NCBI RefSeq assembly: GCF_900108175.1
Contig: NZ_FNVO01000007.1
Span: forward strand, 223,866 to 287,865
Direction: 5' to 3'
Source: Thermomonospora echinospora
Lineage (GTDB): Bacteria; Actinomycetota; Actinomycetes; Streptosporangiales; Streptosporangiaceae
Length of the DNA stretch: 64,000 nucleotides
Shown piece by piece: positions 17,050 to 27,308 of this stretch. Under the pieces are notes generated by a model, which saw only the letters and a program-made list of their open reading frames with translations, was not told where the DNA came from and searched no databases. The position numbers and the translations under genes are program-made. Every line of letters starts with the position of its first letter. The first letter of the stretch is position 1.

Positions 17050-17805
17050 ATGCCTCTTCGCCCTCTGCTGCGCCGTCTCGCCGCGTGCGCCGGCGTCCTA
17101 CTGCTCGCCCCGGCCGTCGCGGGATGCGGCGAATCCTCCGCGCCGGTGACGCTGACCGTGTTCGCCCCGCCCTCCCTGACGGAGGTGTTCACCGAGCTGG
17201 GCGCGGTGTACGGGCGCTCCCACGGGGTCAAGGTGCGGCTGGTCTTCGGCGGCTCGCCCGAGCTGGTCGAGCGCCTGCGGGAGCGGCAGCGCGCCGACGT
17301 GCTGGTGACCGGCGACGAGACCGCCATGCAGACGGCGGCCAAGTACGTAGGCGCCCGACGGATCGTCGCGCGCAACTCGATGACGATCGCGGTCGCCCCC
17401 GGCAATCCCCGGGAGATCCACGGCGTCACCGACCTGATCCGCCCCGGCTTGCGGGTCGTCCTCGGCTCGTCGACGACGCCCGTGGGCCGGTACGCGCGCC
17501 AGATCACGGCCAAGGAGGGCCTGACCGTGCGGGCGTCCTCCGAGGAGATCAGCGCCCGCGCGGTGCTCACCCGGGTCCGCACCGGCGAGGCGGACGCGGG
17601 GATCGTCTACATCACCGACATGCGCTCGGCCGGCGCCGCGGCCAGCAGCGTCCCCATCCCCGCCGACCAGAACGTGACCGTCGCCTACCCGGCCGCCCCC
17701 GTCCTCAACAGCGACCATCCCGAGGCCGCCCGGACCCTGTTCACCTGGCTGACCTCCGCCCAGGCCCGGCCCGTCCTGCACCGCCACGGCTTCGTCCCGC
17801 CCTGA
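17050..17805 (+). CDS. modA: ModA-like molybdate-binding lipoprotein
   Basis: Periplasmic-type binding lipoprotein of 251 residues. The signal peptide has the lipobox AVAGC (C26). The mature part opens with LTVFAPPSLTEVFTELG, then GGSPELVERL and ADVLVTGDE, as in ModA proteins that capture molybdate or tungstate for an ABC importer. Later segments (GEADAGIVYITD, ALRF-like positions replaced) also fit. No modB or modC follows; the next gene is on the other strand beyond a repeat tract. It is either an orphan served by a permease elsewhere or binds another oxyanion. Confidence 0.85.
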   Translation: MPLRPLLRRLAACAGVLLLAPAVAGCGESSAPVTLTVFAPPSLTEVFTELGAVYGRSHGVKVRLVFGGSPELVERLRERQRADVLVTGDETAMQTAAKYVGARRIVARNSMTIAVAPGNPREIHGVTDLIRPGLRVVLGSSTTPVGRYARQITAKEGLTVRASSEEISARAVLTRVRTGEADAGIVYITDMRSAGAAASSVPIPADQNVTVAYPAAPVLNSDHPEAARTLFTWLTSAQARPVLHRHGFVPP

Positions 17806-17807
17806 CC

Positions 17808-17910
17808 GCCGCCCAGGCCGCCGCCCAGGCCGCCGCCCAGGCCGCGCCGCCCAGGCCGCCGCCCAGGCCGCGCCGCCCAGGCCGCCGCTCAGGCCGCCGC
17901 TCAGGCCGGA
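17808..17910. repeat. GCCGCCCAG-type short tandem repeat
   Basis: About eight imperfect copies of a 12-bp unit GCCGCCCAGGCC, with some two-base insertions (giving CCGCGCCGCC) and GCTCAG variants at the right end. The tract begins at the modA stop and runs into the last codons and stop (17901-17903) of the convergent SCO6745-type gene. It could act as a bidirectional barrier or simply be slippage-prone DNA. Confidence 0.75.
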
Positions 17911-18743
17911 CGCGGCAGGCCCATGGGGTTGGGGAAGCCGATGGCCGGGGCGACGTCACGGGCCAGCGCGCCCAGCAGGGCGACCAGCCCGTCCGGATCG
18001 GGCACCACCCGGTAGGGGTCCACGGCCAGCTCGTCGGTGCGGGCCTCGATGCTCGCGCGCAGCGCCCGCCCGGCCTCGGTGACGGCGCCCTCGGCGGTCA
18101 CCAGACCGCGTTCGGCCAGCCGGGTGACCGCCGCCGCCCAGTCCTCGGCCGACCAGGCCCGGGTCCGCTGCAGCAGTTCGGCGGGGACGCCCTCCGCCGC
18201 CGACAGCAGGACGTGGACCGCGCAACCGTCCAGGCCCTCGGCAGCCAGCAGGGCGACGTGCCCGTCCCCGCGATGCTCGCGCAGCGTCGTGGCAGCCTGC
18301 CAGAGCGCCTGCACGGGGTCCTCGGGCATGGGCAGGTCGCGGTTGGCGCCGAACAGGGGACGGCCCGGCGTGTCGGCGGCCTCGATCGCCGCGGCCAGGC
18401 CCGGGTTGAGCGCCGCGGCGGCCTCGTCCACGCCGGGGGCGAGCCGGCGCAGCGCCTTGGCGGCGGCCTCGGCGCGGGCCTGCAGGATCGCGGCGGGCTC
18501 GGCGAAGCCCCAGGCGTCCGGGATCGCCCGGCGCACCATCGCCGGGTGGAAGTTGTAGAAGGTCGCCTCGACCACACCGGCCGGGACGGGACCGAGCGGG
18601 GCCGCACGCGAGCCGAAATAGCCCATCCAGTAGCCGCGCAGGCCCACCGCACGGTTGGCCTCGACGCACTCGTCGGCGAAGTAGGTGACGGCGTGCACGG
18701 GCTCCATGACCCGCCACACGGCGCGGGCGAACGATGGTTCCAT
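17901..18743 (-). CDS. SCO6745-family protein
   Basis: A 280-residue soluble protein of an actinomycete-specific family whose function I do not know. Typical features are VHAVTYFADECVEANRAVGLRGYWMGYFGSR-type opening residues (about 17-50), a FYNFHPAMVRRAIPDAW segment, and a winged-helix-like stretch (DWAAAVTRLAERGLVTAEGAVTEAGRAL). The last ends in a pattern common in MarR-like regulators. Start ATG at 18741-18743. It may belong to one transcript with dapB and the transglutaminase gene, upstream on the same strand. The family call is from memory of the sequence pattern. Confidence 0.75.
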   Translation of the reverse strand: MEPSFARAVWRVMEPVHAVTYFADECVEANRAVGLRGYWMGYFGSRAAPLGPVPAGVVEATFYNFHPAMVRRAIPDAWGFAEPAAILQARAEAAAKALRRLAPGVDEAAAALNPGLAAAIEAADTPGRPLFGANRDLPMPEDPVQALWQAATTLREHRGDGHVALLAAEGLDGCAVHVLLSAAEGVPAELLQRTRAWSAEDWAAAVTRLAERGLVTAEGAVTEAGRALRASIEARTDELAVDPYRVVPDPDGLVALLGALARDVAPAIGFPNPMGLPRPA

Positions 18744-18920
18744 CGGCGAGTTCTCCTCAACGTCGGATACGGCCCCGGAGGGTGAGGACGGCCAGGCTCG
18801 GCAGGACGGGGCCGAGGAGGCGCAGCGCGAGTCCGATCCACTCGCCCGCCGTCAGCCCCTGGTCCCAGCCTCGCAGCAGTGAGGTGGACGCGCCGGGCGA
18901 CCGAGGCAAGAGCGGTGCGC

Positions 18921-20347
<1,427 letters not shown>

Positions 20348-20719
20348 TCAGTCGTCGGTGAGTACCAGGTTCAACAGCCAGCTCACCACGCCGACGATGA
20401 TCGCGCCCCAGAACGCCGGCCAGAACCACTCGACGCGGAACGGCAGGTCCAGCTCCCCGGCCGCCCAGCCGGCCAGCGCCAGCAGCGCGGCATTGACCAC
20501 CAGCGCGAACAGTCCCAGCGTCAGCACGTAGAACGCGCAGCCCAGGGTCTTGATCACCGGCTTGATGAACGCGTTCACCAGGCCGAAGATCACCGCCACC
20601 ACCAGCAGCGTGCCGGCCTGCTCGGCCGTGCCGCCGGCCGTCACGTCCACCCCGCTCACCAGCACGGTCGCCACCCACAGCGCCACGGCGGTGGTCAGCA
20701 CCCGGATCAGCACGTTCAT
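20348..20719 (-). CDS. Phage-holin-like 4-TMS membrane protein
   Basis: A 123-residue protein with four membrane segments, of the small PF04020-type 'phage holin family 4'. Hallmarks are VFGLVNAFIKPVIKTL after the second segment, followed by a long hydrophobic hairpin (FALVVNAALLALAGWAAG) and FWPAFWGAIIVGVVSWLLN. Despite the name, these are chromosomal housekeeping membrane proteins of unknown role. It lies between the M16 peptidase and dapB genes, on the same strand as both. Confidence 0.82.
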   Translation of the reverse strand: MNVLIRVLTTAVALWVATVLVSGVDVTAGGTAEQAGTLLVVAVIFGLVNAFIKPVIKTLGCAFYVLTLGLFALVVNAALLALAGWAAGELDLPFRVEWFWPAFWGAIIVGVVSWLLNLVLTDD

Positions 20720-20768
20720 GGACGAAGCGTACCCGGGCCCGCCAAGGCCTCCCTCGGTCCAGGAGGTC

Positions 20769-22094
20769 TCACAGCACGAAGTCGCGGTCCCCGAAGGGCC
20801 CGATCACGGTGAGGGTGTCGAGCTGCGCCAGCACCTGACGGCCGACCTCGCGGACGTCGTCGAGGGTGACCGCCTCGACGCGGGCGAGCACCTCGTCCAC
20901 CGGCATCAGCCGCTCGTAGACCAGCTCGCTCTTGCCGAGCCGGCTCATCCGAGAGCCGGTGTCCTCCAGCCCCAGCACCATCGATCCGCGCAGCTGGCCC
21001 TTGCCCCGCTCCAGCTCTTCCTCGTCGAGCCCGCCGTCGGCCAGCCTGGCCACCTCGTCCCGACAGATCGACAGCACCTCATCGACCTTGCCGGGCTGGC
21101 AGCCGGCGTACACCCCGAACGTGCCGGTGTCGGCGTACTGCGCGGTGTAGCTGTAGACCGAGTACGCCAGCCCGCGCTTCTCGCGGACCTCCTGGAACAG
21201 CCGGGACGACATCCCGCCGCCGAGGGCCGCGTTCAGCACGCCGAGCGCGAACCGGCGTTCGTCGGTGCGTGACACCCCGAGCCCACCGAGCACCAGGTTG
21301 GCCTGCTCGGTGTCCTTGTCGATCACCCGTACGCCCGGCCGGACCGGCGCGGGCCCGCCGCCGAGGCGGGGCGGGGCGGGGCGGTCGTCGCCGGCCGGCC
21401 GGCCGGCGAACGCCTCGGCGACCCGCCGCACCACGTCGTCGTGGTCGATGTTGCCGGCCACCGCGACCACCAGGTTGGGGGTCAGGTAGTGCTCGCGGTA
21501 GTAGCGGTCGATGACGTCCCGGGACAGCGCGTTGATCGTCTCGACCGTGCCCAGGATCGGCCGGCCCAGCGGGACGTCCCCGTACAGCGCGAGGGCGAAC
21601 TCGTCGTGCACCAGGTCCCCGGGGTCGTCGTCGCGCATGGCGATCTCCTCCAGGATCACCCCGCGCTCGGCCTCCACGTCCTCGGCCCGGTTCAGTGACC
21701 CGATGACCATGTCGGACACCACGTCCACCGCCAGCGGCAGGTCGGTGTCCAGCACCCGCGCGTAGTAGCAGGTGTACTCCTTGGCGGTGAAGGCGTTCAG
21801 GTCGCCGCCGACCGCGTCCAGCGCCGCGGAGATCTCCAGCGCCGAGCGCCGCCGGGTGCCCTTGAACAGGGTGTGCTCCAGGTAGTGGGAGGCGCCCGCG
21901 TCCTGGGCCGCCTCGTCCCGAGAGCCGACCCCGGCCCAGATCCCGAACGCCGCCGAGCGCACCGTCGGCATCGTCTCGGTGATGACGCGCAGCCCCCCGG
22001 GCAGCACGGTGCGCCGGACAGCGCCCGCCCCGTCCACGCCGGGGTGGATCGTGTGTGTGGTGCCGGGCTCCTGTGCCCTCGCCGACAGCGTCAC
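20769..22094 (-). CDS. M16-family zinc metallopeptidase (PepR/MPP-like)
   Basis: A 441-residue pitrilysin-clan peptidase. The inverted zinc motif HxxEH is at 70-74 (HYLEHTLFKGT), and the third zinc ligand should be the Glu in ERGVILEEI. The C-terminal lobe carries the second M16 domain (EVREKRGLAYSVYSY). In actinomycetes this gene regularly follows pnp. It probably degrades or processes peptides. The start is a GTG at 22092-22094. Distance to pnp is 134 bp, including a strong hairpin. Confidence 0.92.
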   Translation of the reverse strand: MTLSARAQEPGTTHTIHPGVDGAGAVRRTVLPGGLRVITETMPTVRSAAFGIWAGVGSRDEAAQDAGASHYLEHTLFKGTRRRSALEISAALDAVGGDLNAFTAKEYTCYYARVLDTDLPLAVDVVSDMVIGSLNRAEDVEAERGVILEEIAMRDDDPGDLVHDEFALALYGDVPLGRPILGTVETINALSRDVIDRYYREHYLTPNLVVAVAGNIDHDDVVRRVAEAFAGRPAGDDRPAPPRLGGGPAPVRPGVRVIDKDTEQANLVLGGLGVSRTDERRFALGVLNAALGGGMSSRLFQEVREKRGLAYSVYSYTAQYADTGTFGVYAGCQPGKVDEVLSICRDEVARLADGGLDEEELERGKGQLRGSMVLGLEDTGSRMSRLGKSELVYERLMPVDEVLARVEAVTLDDVREVGRQVLAQLDTLTVIGPFGDRDFVL

Positions 22095-22190
22095 GCCGTG
22101 CTCGCCTTCATTGGTCCGTACCTCTTCCGTACGACGGCCGGCCGACGTGACCCACAGGTCCGCCGGCCGGCCGCCGCATGTCTCGTCACG

Positions 22191-22221
22191 GGCGGACCGG
22201 AGGGCGTCCCTCCGGTCCGCC
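22191..22221 (-). terminator. pnp terminator hairpin
   Basis: Perfect 14-bp stem GGCGGACCGGAGGG / CCCTCCGGTCCGCC with a CGT loop, starting 7 bp after the pnp stop. It is one of the strongest hairpins in the window. No U-run follows. Confidence 0.8.
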
Positions 22222-22228
22222 GCCGGGC

Positions 22229-24559
22229 TCAGGAGTTGCGCTGGCCGCCCTCGCGGCTGCGGGTGCGGCGCCGGCGCGGCCGGTCGGCGGCCTGGCGCTC
22301 GCCGCCCTCGCCGTCGGCCGGCTCCTCCCCACCATCGCCGGCGGCCTCGGTGCGCTCGGTGCGCTCGGTTGCCTCGCGCTCGACCACCTCGACCGGGACC
22401 AGCGACAGCTTGCCGCGCTGGTCGATCTCGGTGACCTCGACCTGGATCTTGTCGCCGACCTTGACGTAGTCCTCCACGTTCTCGATCCGCACCCCGCCGT
22501 GCAGCTTGCGGATCTGCGAGACGTGCAGCAGGCCGTCCTTGCCGGGCAGCAGCGACACGAACGCGCCGAACGTGGTGGTCTTGACGACCGTGCCCAGGTA
22601 GCGCTCGCCGATCTCCGGCATGTGCGGGTTGGCGATCGCGTTGATCGCCTGCCGCGCCGCCTCCGCGGACGGGCCGTCGACCGCGCCCACGTAGATGGTG
22701 CCGTCGTCCTCGATGGTGATGTCGGCGCCGGTGTCGTCCTGGATCGAGTTGATCATCTTGCCCTTGGGGCCGATCACCTCGCCGATCTTGTCGACCGGGA
22801 CCTTGATGGTGATGATCCGCGGCGCGTACGGGCTCATCTCCGCGGGCCCGGAGATGGCCTCGCCCATCACGTCCAGGATCGCCAGCCGGGCCGCCTTGGC
22901 CTGCTTGAGCGCGGCGGCCAGCACCGAGGCGGGGATGCCGTCCAGCTTGGTGTCCAGCTGCAGCGCGGTGATCAGCTCGCGGGTGCCGGCGACCTTGAAG
23001 TCCATGTCGCCGAAGGCGTCCTCGGCGCCGAGGATGTCGGTCAGCGTGACGTACTGGCCGCCCTCGTGGATGAGGCCCATCGCGATGCCGGCCACCATCC
23101 CCTTCAGCGGCACGCCCGCGTCCAGCAGCGACATCGTGGACGCGCAGACCGAGCCCATCGAGGTCGAGCCGTTGGAGCCGAGCGCCTCCGACACCTGCCG
23201 GATGGCGTACGGGAACTCCTCGCGCGAGGGCAGCACCGGGATCAGCGCCCGCTCGGCGAGCGCGCCGTGCCCGATCTCACGCCGCTTGGGCGAGCCGACC
23301 CGGCCGGTCTCCCCGGTGGAGTACGGCGGGAAGTTGTAGTTGTGCATGTAGCGCTTGGTGCGCTCGGGGTTGAGCGTGTCGATCATCTGCTCCATGCGGA
23401 GCATGTTCAGCGTGGTCACGCCCATGATCTGGGTCTCGCCCCGCTCGAACAGCGCCGAGCCGTGCACCCGCGGGACCACGTGCACCTCGGCCGACAGCTG
23501 CCGGATGTCCTTGACGCCCCGACCGTCGATGCGCACCCCGTCGCGGGTGATCCGCTCGCGGATCAGCTTCTTGGTGACCGCCCGGAACGCCGCCGCCAGC
23601 TCCTTGTCGCGGCCCTCGAACTCCGGCAGCAGCTTCTCGATCGTGGCGGCCCGCAGCTCCTCGAGCCTGATCTCGCGCTCCTGCTTGCCGGCGATCGTCA
23701 GCGCCTGGGTCAGGTCCGCCGACACGGTGCCGGTGACCGCCTCCAGCACGTCGTCGGTGTAGTCCAGGAAGACCGGGAACTCGGTGGTCTCCTTACCGGC
23801 CGCGGCGGCCAGCTCGCGCTGCGCCTCGCACAGCACCCGGATGAACGGCTTGGCCGCCTCCAGGCCCTCGGCGACGCTCTCCTCGGTCGGCGCAGCGGCA
23901 CCCTCGGCGACCAGCTTGAGGGTGTCGCGGGTGGACTCGGCCTCCACCATCATGATGGCGACGTCGCCGTCCTCCAGCGTGCGGCCGGCCACCACCATGT
24001 CGAAGGTGGCGCGCTCCAGCTCGCCGTGGGTCGGGAAGGCCACCCACTGGCCCTCGATCAGGGCGACGCGCACCCCGCCGATCGGGCCGGAGAACGGGAT
24101 GCCCGACAGCTGGGTGGACATCGAGGCGGCGTTGATGGCGACCACGTCGTACAGGTGGTCGGGGTGCAGCGACAGGATCGTCTCGATGACCTGGATCTCG
24201 TTGCGCAGGCCCTTGGCGAAGGACGGGCGCAGCGGCCGGTCGATGAGCCGGCAGGTGAGGATGGCGTCCTCGGAGGGACGACCCTCACGGCGGAAGAACG
24301 AGCCGGGGATCCGCCCGGCGGCGTACATCCGCTCCTCCACGTCCACGGTCAGCGGGAAGAAGTCCAGGTTCTCCTTGGGCTTCTTGGAGGCGGTCGTGGA
24401 CGACAGCACCATGGTCTCGTCATCGAGGTAGACGACGGCCGAGCCGCCCGCCTGCCGGGCCAGCCGGCCCGTCTCGAAGCGCAGGGTGCGGGTGCCGAAC
24501 GCACCATTGTCGATCACGGCTTCGACGGTCTGTGCTCCGTCGATACGCACGGGTTCCAC
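22229..24559 (-). CDS. pnp: Polyribonucleotide nucleotidyltransferase (PNPase)
   Basis: 3'-5' phosphorolytic exoribonuclease; in actinomycetes it also makes heteropolymeric RNA tails. A 776-residue protein with two RNase PH domains flanking a helical linker, a KH domain (about 580-640, with [12 protein letters not shown]) and an S1 domain (about 644-712, [20 protein letters not shown]). A low-complexity RERTERTE-type and Arg-rich tail follows. The start is the GTG at 24557-24559 because AAGGAG lies 7 bases upstream; the open frame continues 43 codons but is not PNPase-like. It forms the usual rpsO-pnp pair. Confidence 0.96.
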   Translation of the reverse strand: MEPVRIDGAQTVEAVIDNGAFGTRTLRFETGRLARQAGGSAVVYLDDETMVLSSTTASKKPKENLDFFPLTVDVEERMYAAGRIPGSFFRREGRPSEDAILTCRLIDRPLRPSFAKGLRNEIQVIETILSLHPDHLYDVVAINAASMSTQLSGIPFSGPIGGVRVALIEGQWVAFPTHGELERATFDMVVAGRTLEDGDVAIMMVEAESTRDTLKLVAEGAAAPTEESVAEGLEAAKPFIRVLCEAQRELAAAAGKETTEFPVFLDYTDDVLEAVTGTVSADLTQALTIAGKQEREIRLEELRAATIEKLLPEFEGRDKELAAAFRAVTKKLIRERITRDGVRIDGRGVKDIRQLSAEVHVVPRVHGSALFERGETQIMGVTTLNMLRMEQMIDTLNPERTKRYMHNYNFPPYSTGETGRVGSPKRREIGHGALAERALIPVLPSREEFPYAIRQVSEALGSNGSTSMGSVCASTMSLLDAGVPLKGMVAGIAMGLIHEGGQYVTLTDILGAEDAFGDMDFKVAGTRELITALQLDTKLDGIPASVLAAALKQAKAARLAILDVMGEAISGPAEMSPYAPRIITIKVPVDKIGEVIGPKGKMINSIQDDTGADITIEDDGTIYVGAVDGPSAEAARQAINAIANPHMPEIGERYLGTVVKTTTFGAFVSLLPGKDGLLHVSQIRKLHGGVRIENVEDYVKVGDKIQVEVTEIDQRGKLSLVPVEVVEREATERTERTEAAGDGGEEPADGEGGERQAADRPRRRRTRSREGGQRNS

Positions 24560-24766
24560 AGGGATACTCCTTCGTTGCGTGTCCATCCCGCGAACGAGCC
24601 CTGTGGTTTCGCTGGTGCCGGTCTTCGATCGAAGCCCACGGATCGGAGCCGATCCGGAGGCCACTACCGAGGACCGGCCGCGCCACACGCCGGCTTCCGG
24701 GGTCGCGGGTTGTCCTCTTCTTCAGTTGTCAGGGCGGTACATACCCGATGCGGCCGCCATATGCGA

Positions 24767-24798
24767 GAGGGAGTGGCCCTTGGGCGGGCCACCCCCTC
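24767..24798 (-). terminator. rpsO-pnp intergenic stem-loop
   Basis: A 13-bp stem with one mismatch (arms 24767-24779 and 24786-24798, TTGGGC loop), beginning 6 bp after the rpsO stop. In Streptomyces the rpsO-pnp gap contains a hairpin that partly terminates transcription and is cut by RNase III; this fits that role. A second dyad, GGATCGG / CCGATCC, lies at 24640-24655 in the pnp leader. Confidence 0.7.
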
Positions 24799-24804
24799 AC
24801 CGGC

Positions 24805-25074
24805 CTAGCGGCGCAGACCGAGACGCTCGATCAGCTGCCGGTAGCGGTTGATGTCCTTGTCGGCAAGGTACTTCAGCAACCGGCGGCGACGGCCGACCAG
24901 CAGCAGCAGGCCGCGCCGGCTGTGGTGGTCGTGCTTGTGCACCTTGAGGTGCTCGGTCAGGTCGTTGATCCGGCGGGTCAGCAGCGCGACCTGGACCTCC
25001 GGGGATCCGGTGTCACCCTCACTGGTCGCGTACTCGGCGATGATCTGGTTCTTGGTGGCGGTGTCGAGCGACAC
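24805..25074 (-). CDS. rpsO: 30S ribosomal protein S15
   Basis: An 89-residue protein that binds 16S rRNA helices 20-22. The family pattern is complete: [20 protein letters not shown], then [25 protein letters not shown]. The start is the GTG at 25072-25074, with AAGGAG 4-5 bases upstream, which gives the standard S15 length. The ATG 24 bases upstream is not used. The gene is upstream of pnp and downstream of ribF. Confidence 0.97.
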   Translation of the reverse strand: MSLDTATKNQIIAEYATSEGDTGSPEVQVALLTRRINDLTEHLKVHKHDHHSRRGLLLLVGRRRRLLKYLADKDINRYRQLIERLGLRR

Positions 25075-25302
25075 AGGGCTCCTTCTGATGGTCGTCACCC
25101 GCAGATCCCGGCGTCACAGAGTCCGCGCACGGGTCCGCATGGTGCGTTTGGGAAGCGTCCCGCCGCATGAGGGTGCAGCGGAACAGGGCCGGGCCCACCC
25201 CGGCGATTCTTCACGGTACCACGCCGGAACGCCCGTGCCGTCACAACCGGGAACGCTCCGTGGCGGCCGGAGCCCCGGCACCGGCGGCCGCGGCGGCGCG
25301 CG

Positions 25303-26247
25303 TCAGGCGGTCAGCTCACGGGCGCGGGCCACGTCGCGGTGCATCTCCTCGACCAGCGCCTCGACCGAGTCGAACTTGAGGGTGTCGCGGATACGCTCGG
25401 TGAAGTCCACCGCCACGTGCTCGCCGTACAGGTCGAGGTCGTCACGGTCCAGCGCGTACGCCTCGACAGTGCGCTCGCCGGGCCCCTCGAACGTGGGGTT
25501 GGTGCCGATGGAGATCGCCGCCGGCCAGCGGCAGGCCGGGTAGCGGTCGGAGTCGCACACCAGGAAGCCCGCGTACACGCCGTCGGCCGGAATGGCCACA
25601 TGCGGCATGGTCTCCAGGTTGGCGGTGGGGAAGCCGAGCGCCCGTCCCCGCTGGTGACCGCGCACCACCACGCCCTCCACCCGGTGCGGGCGGCCCAGTG
25701 CCGTGGCGGCGGCCGTCACGTCCCCGGCGGCGAGCCGGCCCCTGATGTAGGTGGAGGAGATCGTGTCCCCGTCGGCCACCAGCGGCATCCCCTCGGCGGT
25801 GAAGTCGTACTTGTCGCCCAGCTCGCGCAGCAGCGCCACGTCACCCTTGGCCTTGTGGCCGAAGCGGAAGTCCTCCCCGACGATCACGTGCGCCGCGTGC
25901 AGCCGGTCCACCAGCACCGACTGGACGAACTCGTCGGGGCTCATCCGCGACAGCTCCAGGGTGAACGGCAGCAGGATCACCACGTCGGTGCCCAGCTCCT
26001 CCAGCAGTTCGGCCCGGCGCCGGGTGGACGACAGCAGCGGCGGGTGGGTACCCGGCCGCACCACCTCGTCGGGGTGCGGGTCGAAGGTGATGACCACCGA
26101 CCGCAGCCCCCGCTCGCGGGCCAGTCGGGCGGCCGTCCCGACGATCCGTTGGTGCCCCCGGTGGACACCGTCGAAGACGCCGATGGTGACCACCGATCTG
26201 CCCCAGTCGGCGGGAACCTCGTCGAGGCCGTGCCAGCGCCGCACCAT
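25303..26247 (-). CDS. ribF: Bifunctional riboflavin kinase/FAD synthetase
   Basis: Converts riboflavin to FMN and then FAD. A 314-residue protein. The N-terminal nucleotidyltransferase has GVFDGVHRGHQ (23-33), ITFDPHP and the ISSTYIRGRL signature. The C-terminal kinase domain has RGRALGFPTANL and the GPGERTVEAYAL/DLYGEHVAVDF stretch. Start ATG at 26245-26247. It follows truB in the superoperon, but hairpins in the 191-bp gap suggest a separate promoter. Confidence 0.96.
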   Translation of the reverse strand: MVRRWHGLDEVPADWGRSVVTIGVFDGVHRGHQRIVGTAARLARERGLRSVVITFDPHPDEVVRPGTHPPLLSSTRRRAELLEELGTDVVILLPFTLELSRMSPDEFVQSVLVDRLHAAHVIVGEDFRFGHKAKGDVALLRELGDKYDFTAEGMPLVADGDTISSTYIRGRLAAGDVTAAATALGRPHRVEGVVVRGHQRGRALGFPTANLETMPHVAIPADGVYAGFLVCDSDRYPACRWPAAISIGTNPTFEGPGERTVEAYALDRDDLDLYGEHVAVDFTERIRDTLKFDSVEALVEEMHRDVARARELTA

Positions 26248-26362
26248 GCTCTCCCTGCGTAGGACCGTCAGCCGTCCGGGGGCGTGGCCGCCCCCGCTTC
26301 GCTGTCACAAGACTGCCACGTCGTCACGGGGTCCTCCGACCGCGGGGGCGTGTTTTCGGCCT

Positions 26363-26427
26363 CTTCCCGCCCCGCGGGAAGGGGTTGCGGCGGATGTCCC
26401 GCCTCGTCCCCGGCCGCCGGGCGGGAC
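26363..26427 (-). terminator. Hairpins downstream of truB
   Basis: Two consecutive dyads start 11 bp beyond the truB stop: GTCCCGCC / GGCGGGAC (26396-26427) and CTTCCCGC / GCGGGAAG (26363-26381, CCC loop). A third, CGGGGGCG / CGCCCCCG, lies at 26277-26296. Together they probably end the rimP-truB transcript before ribF. Confidence 0.6.
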
Positions 26428-26438
26428 GTGCCCCGCGG

Positions 26439-27308
26439 TCAACCGGTGAAGACGGCCAGCGGCTTGGCCACCTTGCCCTGTTCCTCGACCAGGGCGAGCA
26501 GGGCGCCGTCGGGGGCGAAGACGCCGACCGGGCCCGGCCCCAGCCCGGCGGCCGGCAGCCGCCCGCCGTGCGCGACGGTCCTGGCCTGCTCGGCGGTCAC
26601 GTCCCGGCGCGGGAACGCGGCGGCGACCGCGTCGCCGATGGGCAGCACCTCGCAGCGTTCGGCGAGCTGGTCCAAGGTACGGGCCAGGTCCAGCCCGTAC
26701 GGGCCGACCCGGGTGCGGCGCAGCGCGGTCAGGTGCCCGCCGGTGCCGAGCGCGGCGCCCAGGTCCCGGGCCAGCGCGCGGATGTAGGTGCCCGACGAGC
26801 AGGTGATCGTGGCGTCCACGTCGATCAGGTCGCCGGCGCGGCGGACCGCGGTCACCATGAACTCCGACACGGTCACCGGCCGGGCCGCCAGCTCAACCTC
26901 CTCGCCCTTGCGGGCCATCTTGTAGGCCCGCTGGCCGTTCACCTTGATCGCGCTGACCTGCGGCGGCACCTGCAGGATCTCGCCGGTCAGCGCCTTGATC
27001 GCGGTGGTCAGCTCGGCGTCGGTCACCGCGCCGGCCGGCGCGGCGGCGGTGATCTCGCCCTCGGCATCGTCGGTGTTGGTGGACTGGCCCAGCCGGATGG
27101 TGGCCTCGTAGACCTTCTCGGTGAGCGCCAGGTGCCCCAGCAGCCGGGTCGCCTTGTCGATCCCGACCACCAGCACGCCGGTGGCCATGGGGTCCAGGGT
27201 GCCGGCGTGCCCCACCCGGCGGGTGCCCGCCAGGCGGCGCAGCCGGGCGACCACGTCGTGCGAGGTCCACTCGGCCGGCTTGTCCACGATGACCAGGCCC
27301 GATGTCAT
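26439..27308 (-). CDS. truB: tRNA pseudouridine(55) synthase
   Basis: Makes pseudouridine 55 in the T-loop of tRNAs. A 289-residue protein. The catalytic aspartate is D39 in GHAGTLDPMATGVL; YEATIRLGQSTNTDDAEG, QVPPQVSAIKVNGQRAYKMAR and CSSGTYIRALARDLG are the other family motifs. An actinobacterial C-terminal extension follows (about 225-289). The start ATG at 27306-27308 overlaps the upstream stop by four bases (ATGA), so it is coupled to the nrnA-like gene. Confidence 0.96.
   Translation of the reverse strand: MTSGLVIVDKPAEWTSHDVVARLRRLAGTRRVGHAGTLDPMATGVLVVGIDKATRLLGHLALTEKVYEATIRLGQSTNTDDAEGEITAAAPAGAVTDAELTTAIKALTGEILQVPPQVSAIKVNGQRAYKMARKGEEVELAARPVTVSEFMVTAVRRAGDLIDVDATITCSSGTYIRALARDLGAALGTGGHLTALRRTRVGPYGLDLARTLDQLAERCEVLPIGDAVAAAFPRRDVTAEQARTVAHGGRLPAAGLGPGPVGVFAPDGALLALVEEQGKVAKPLAVFTG

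Noticed and set aside
20348-20719. Prophage gene (holin)
   Set aside because: The family name includes 'holin', but no other phage genes are near and the family is usually chromosomal.
24560-24688. N-terminal extension of PNPase
   Set aside because: The open frame continues, but residues are not family-like and AAGGAG points to the GTG at 24559.
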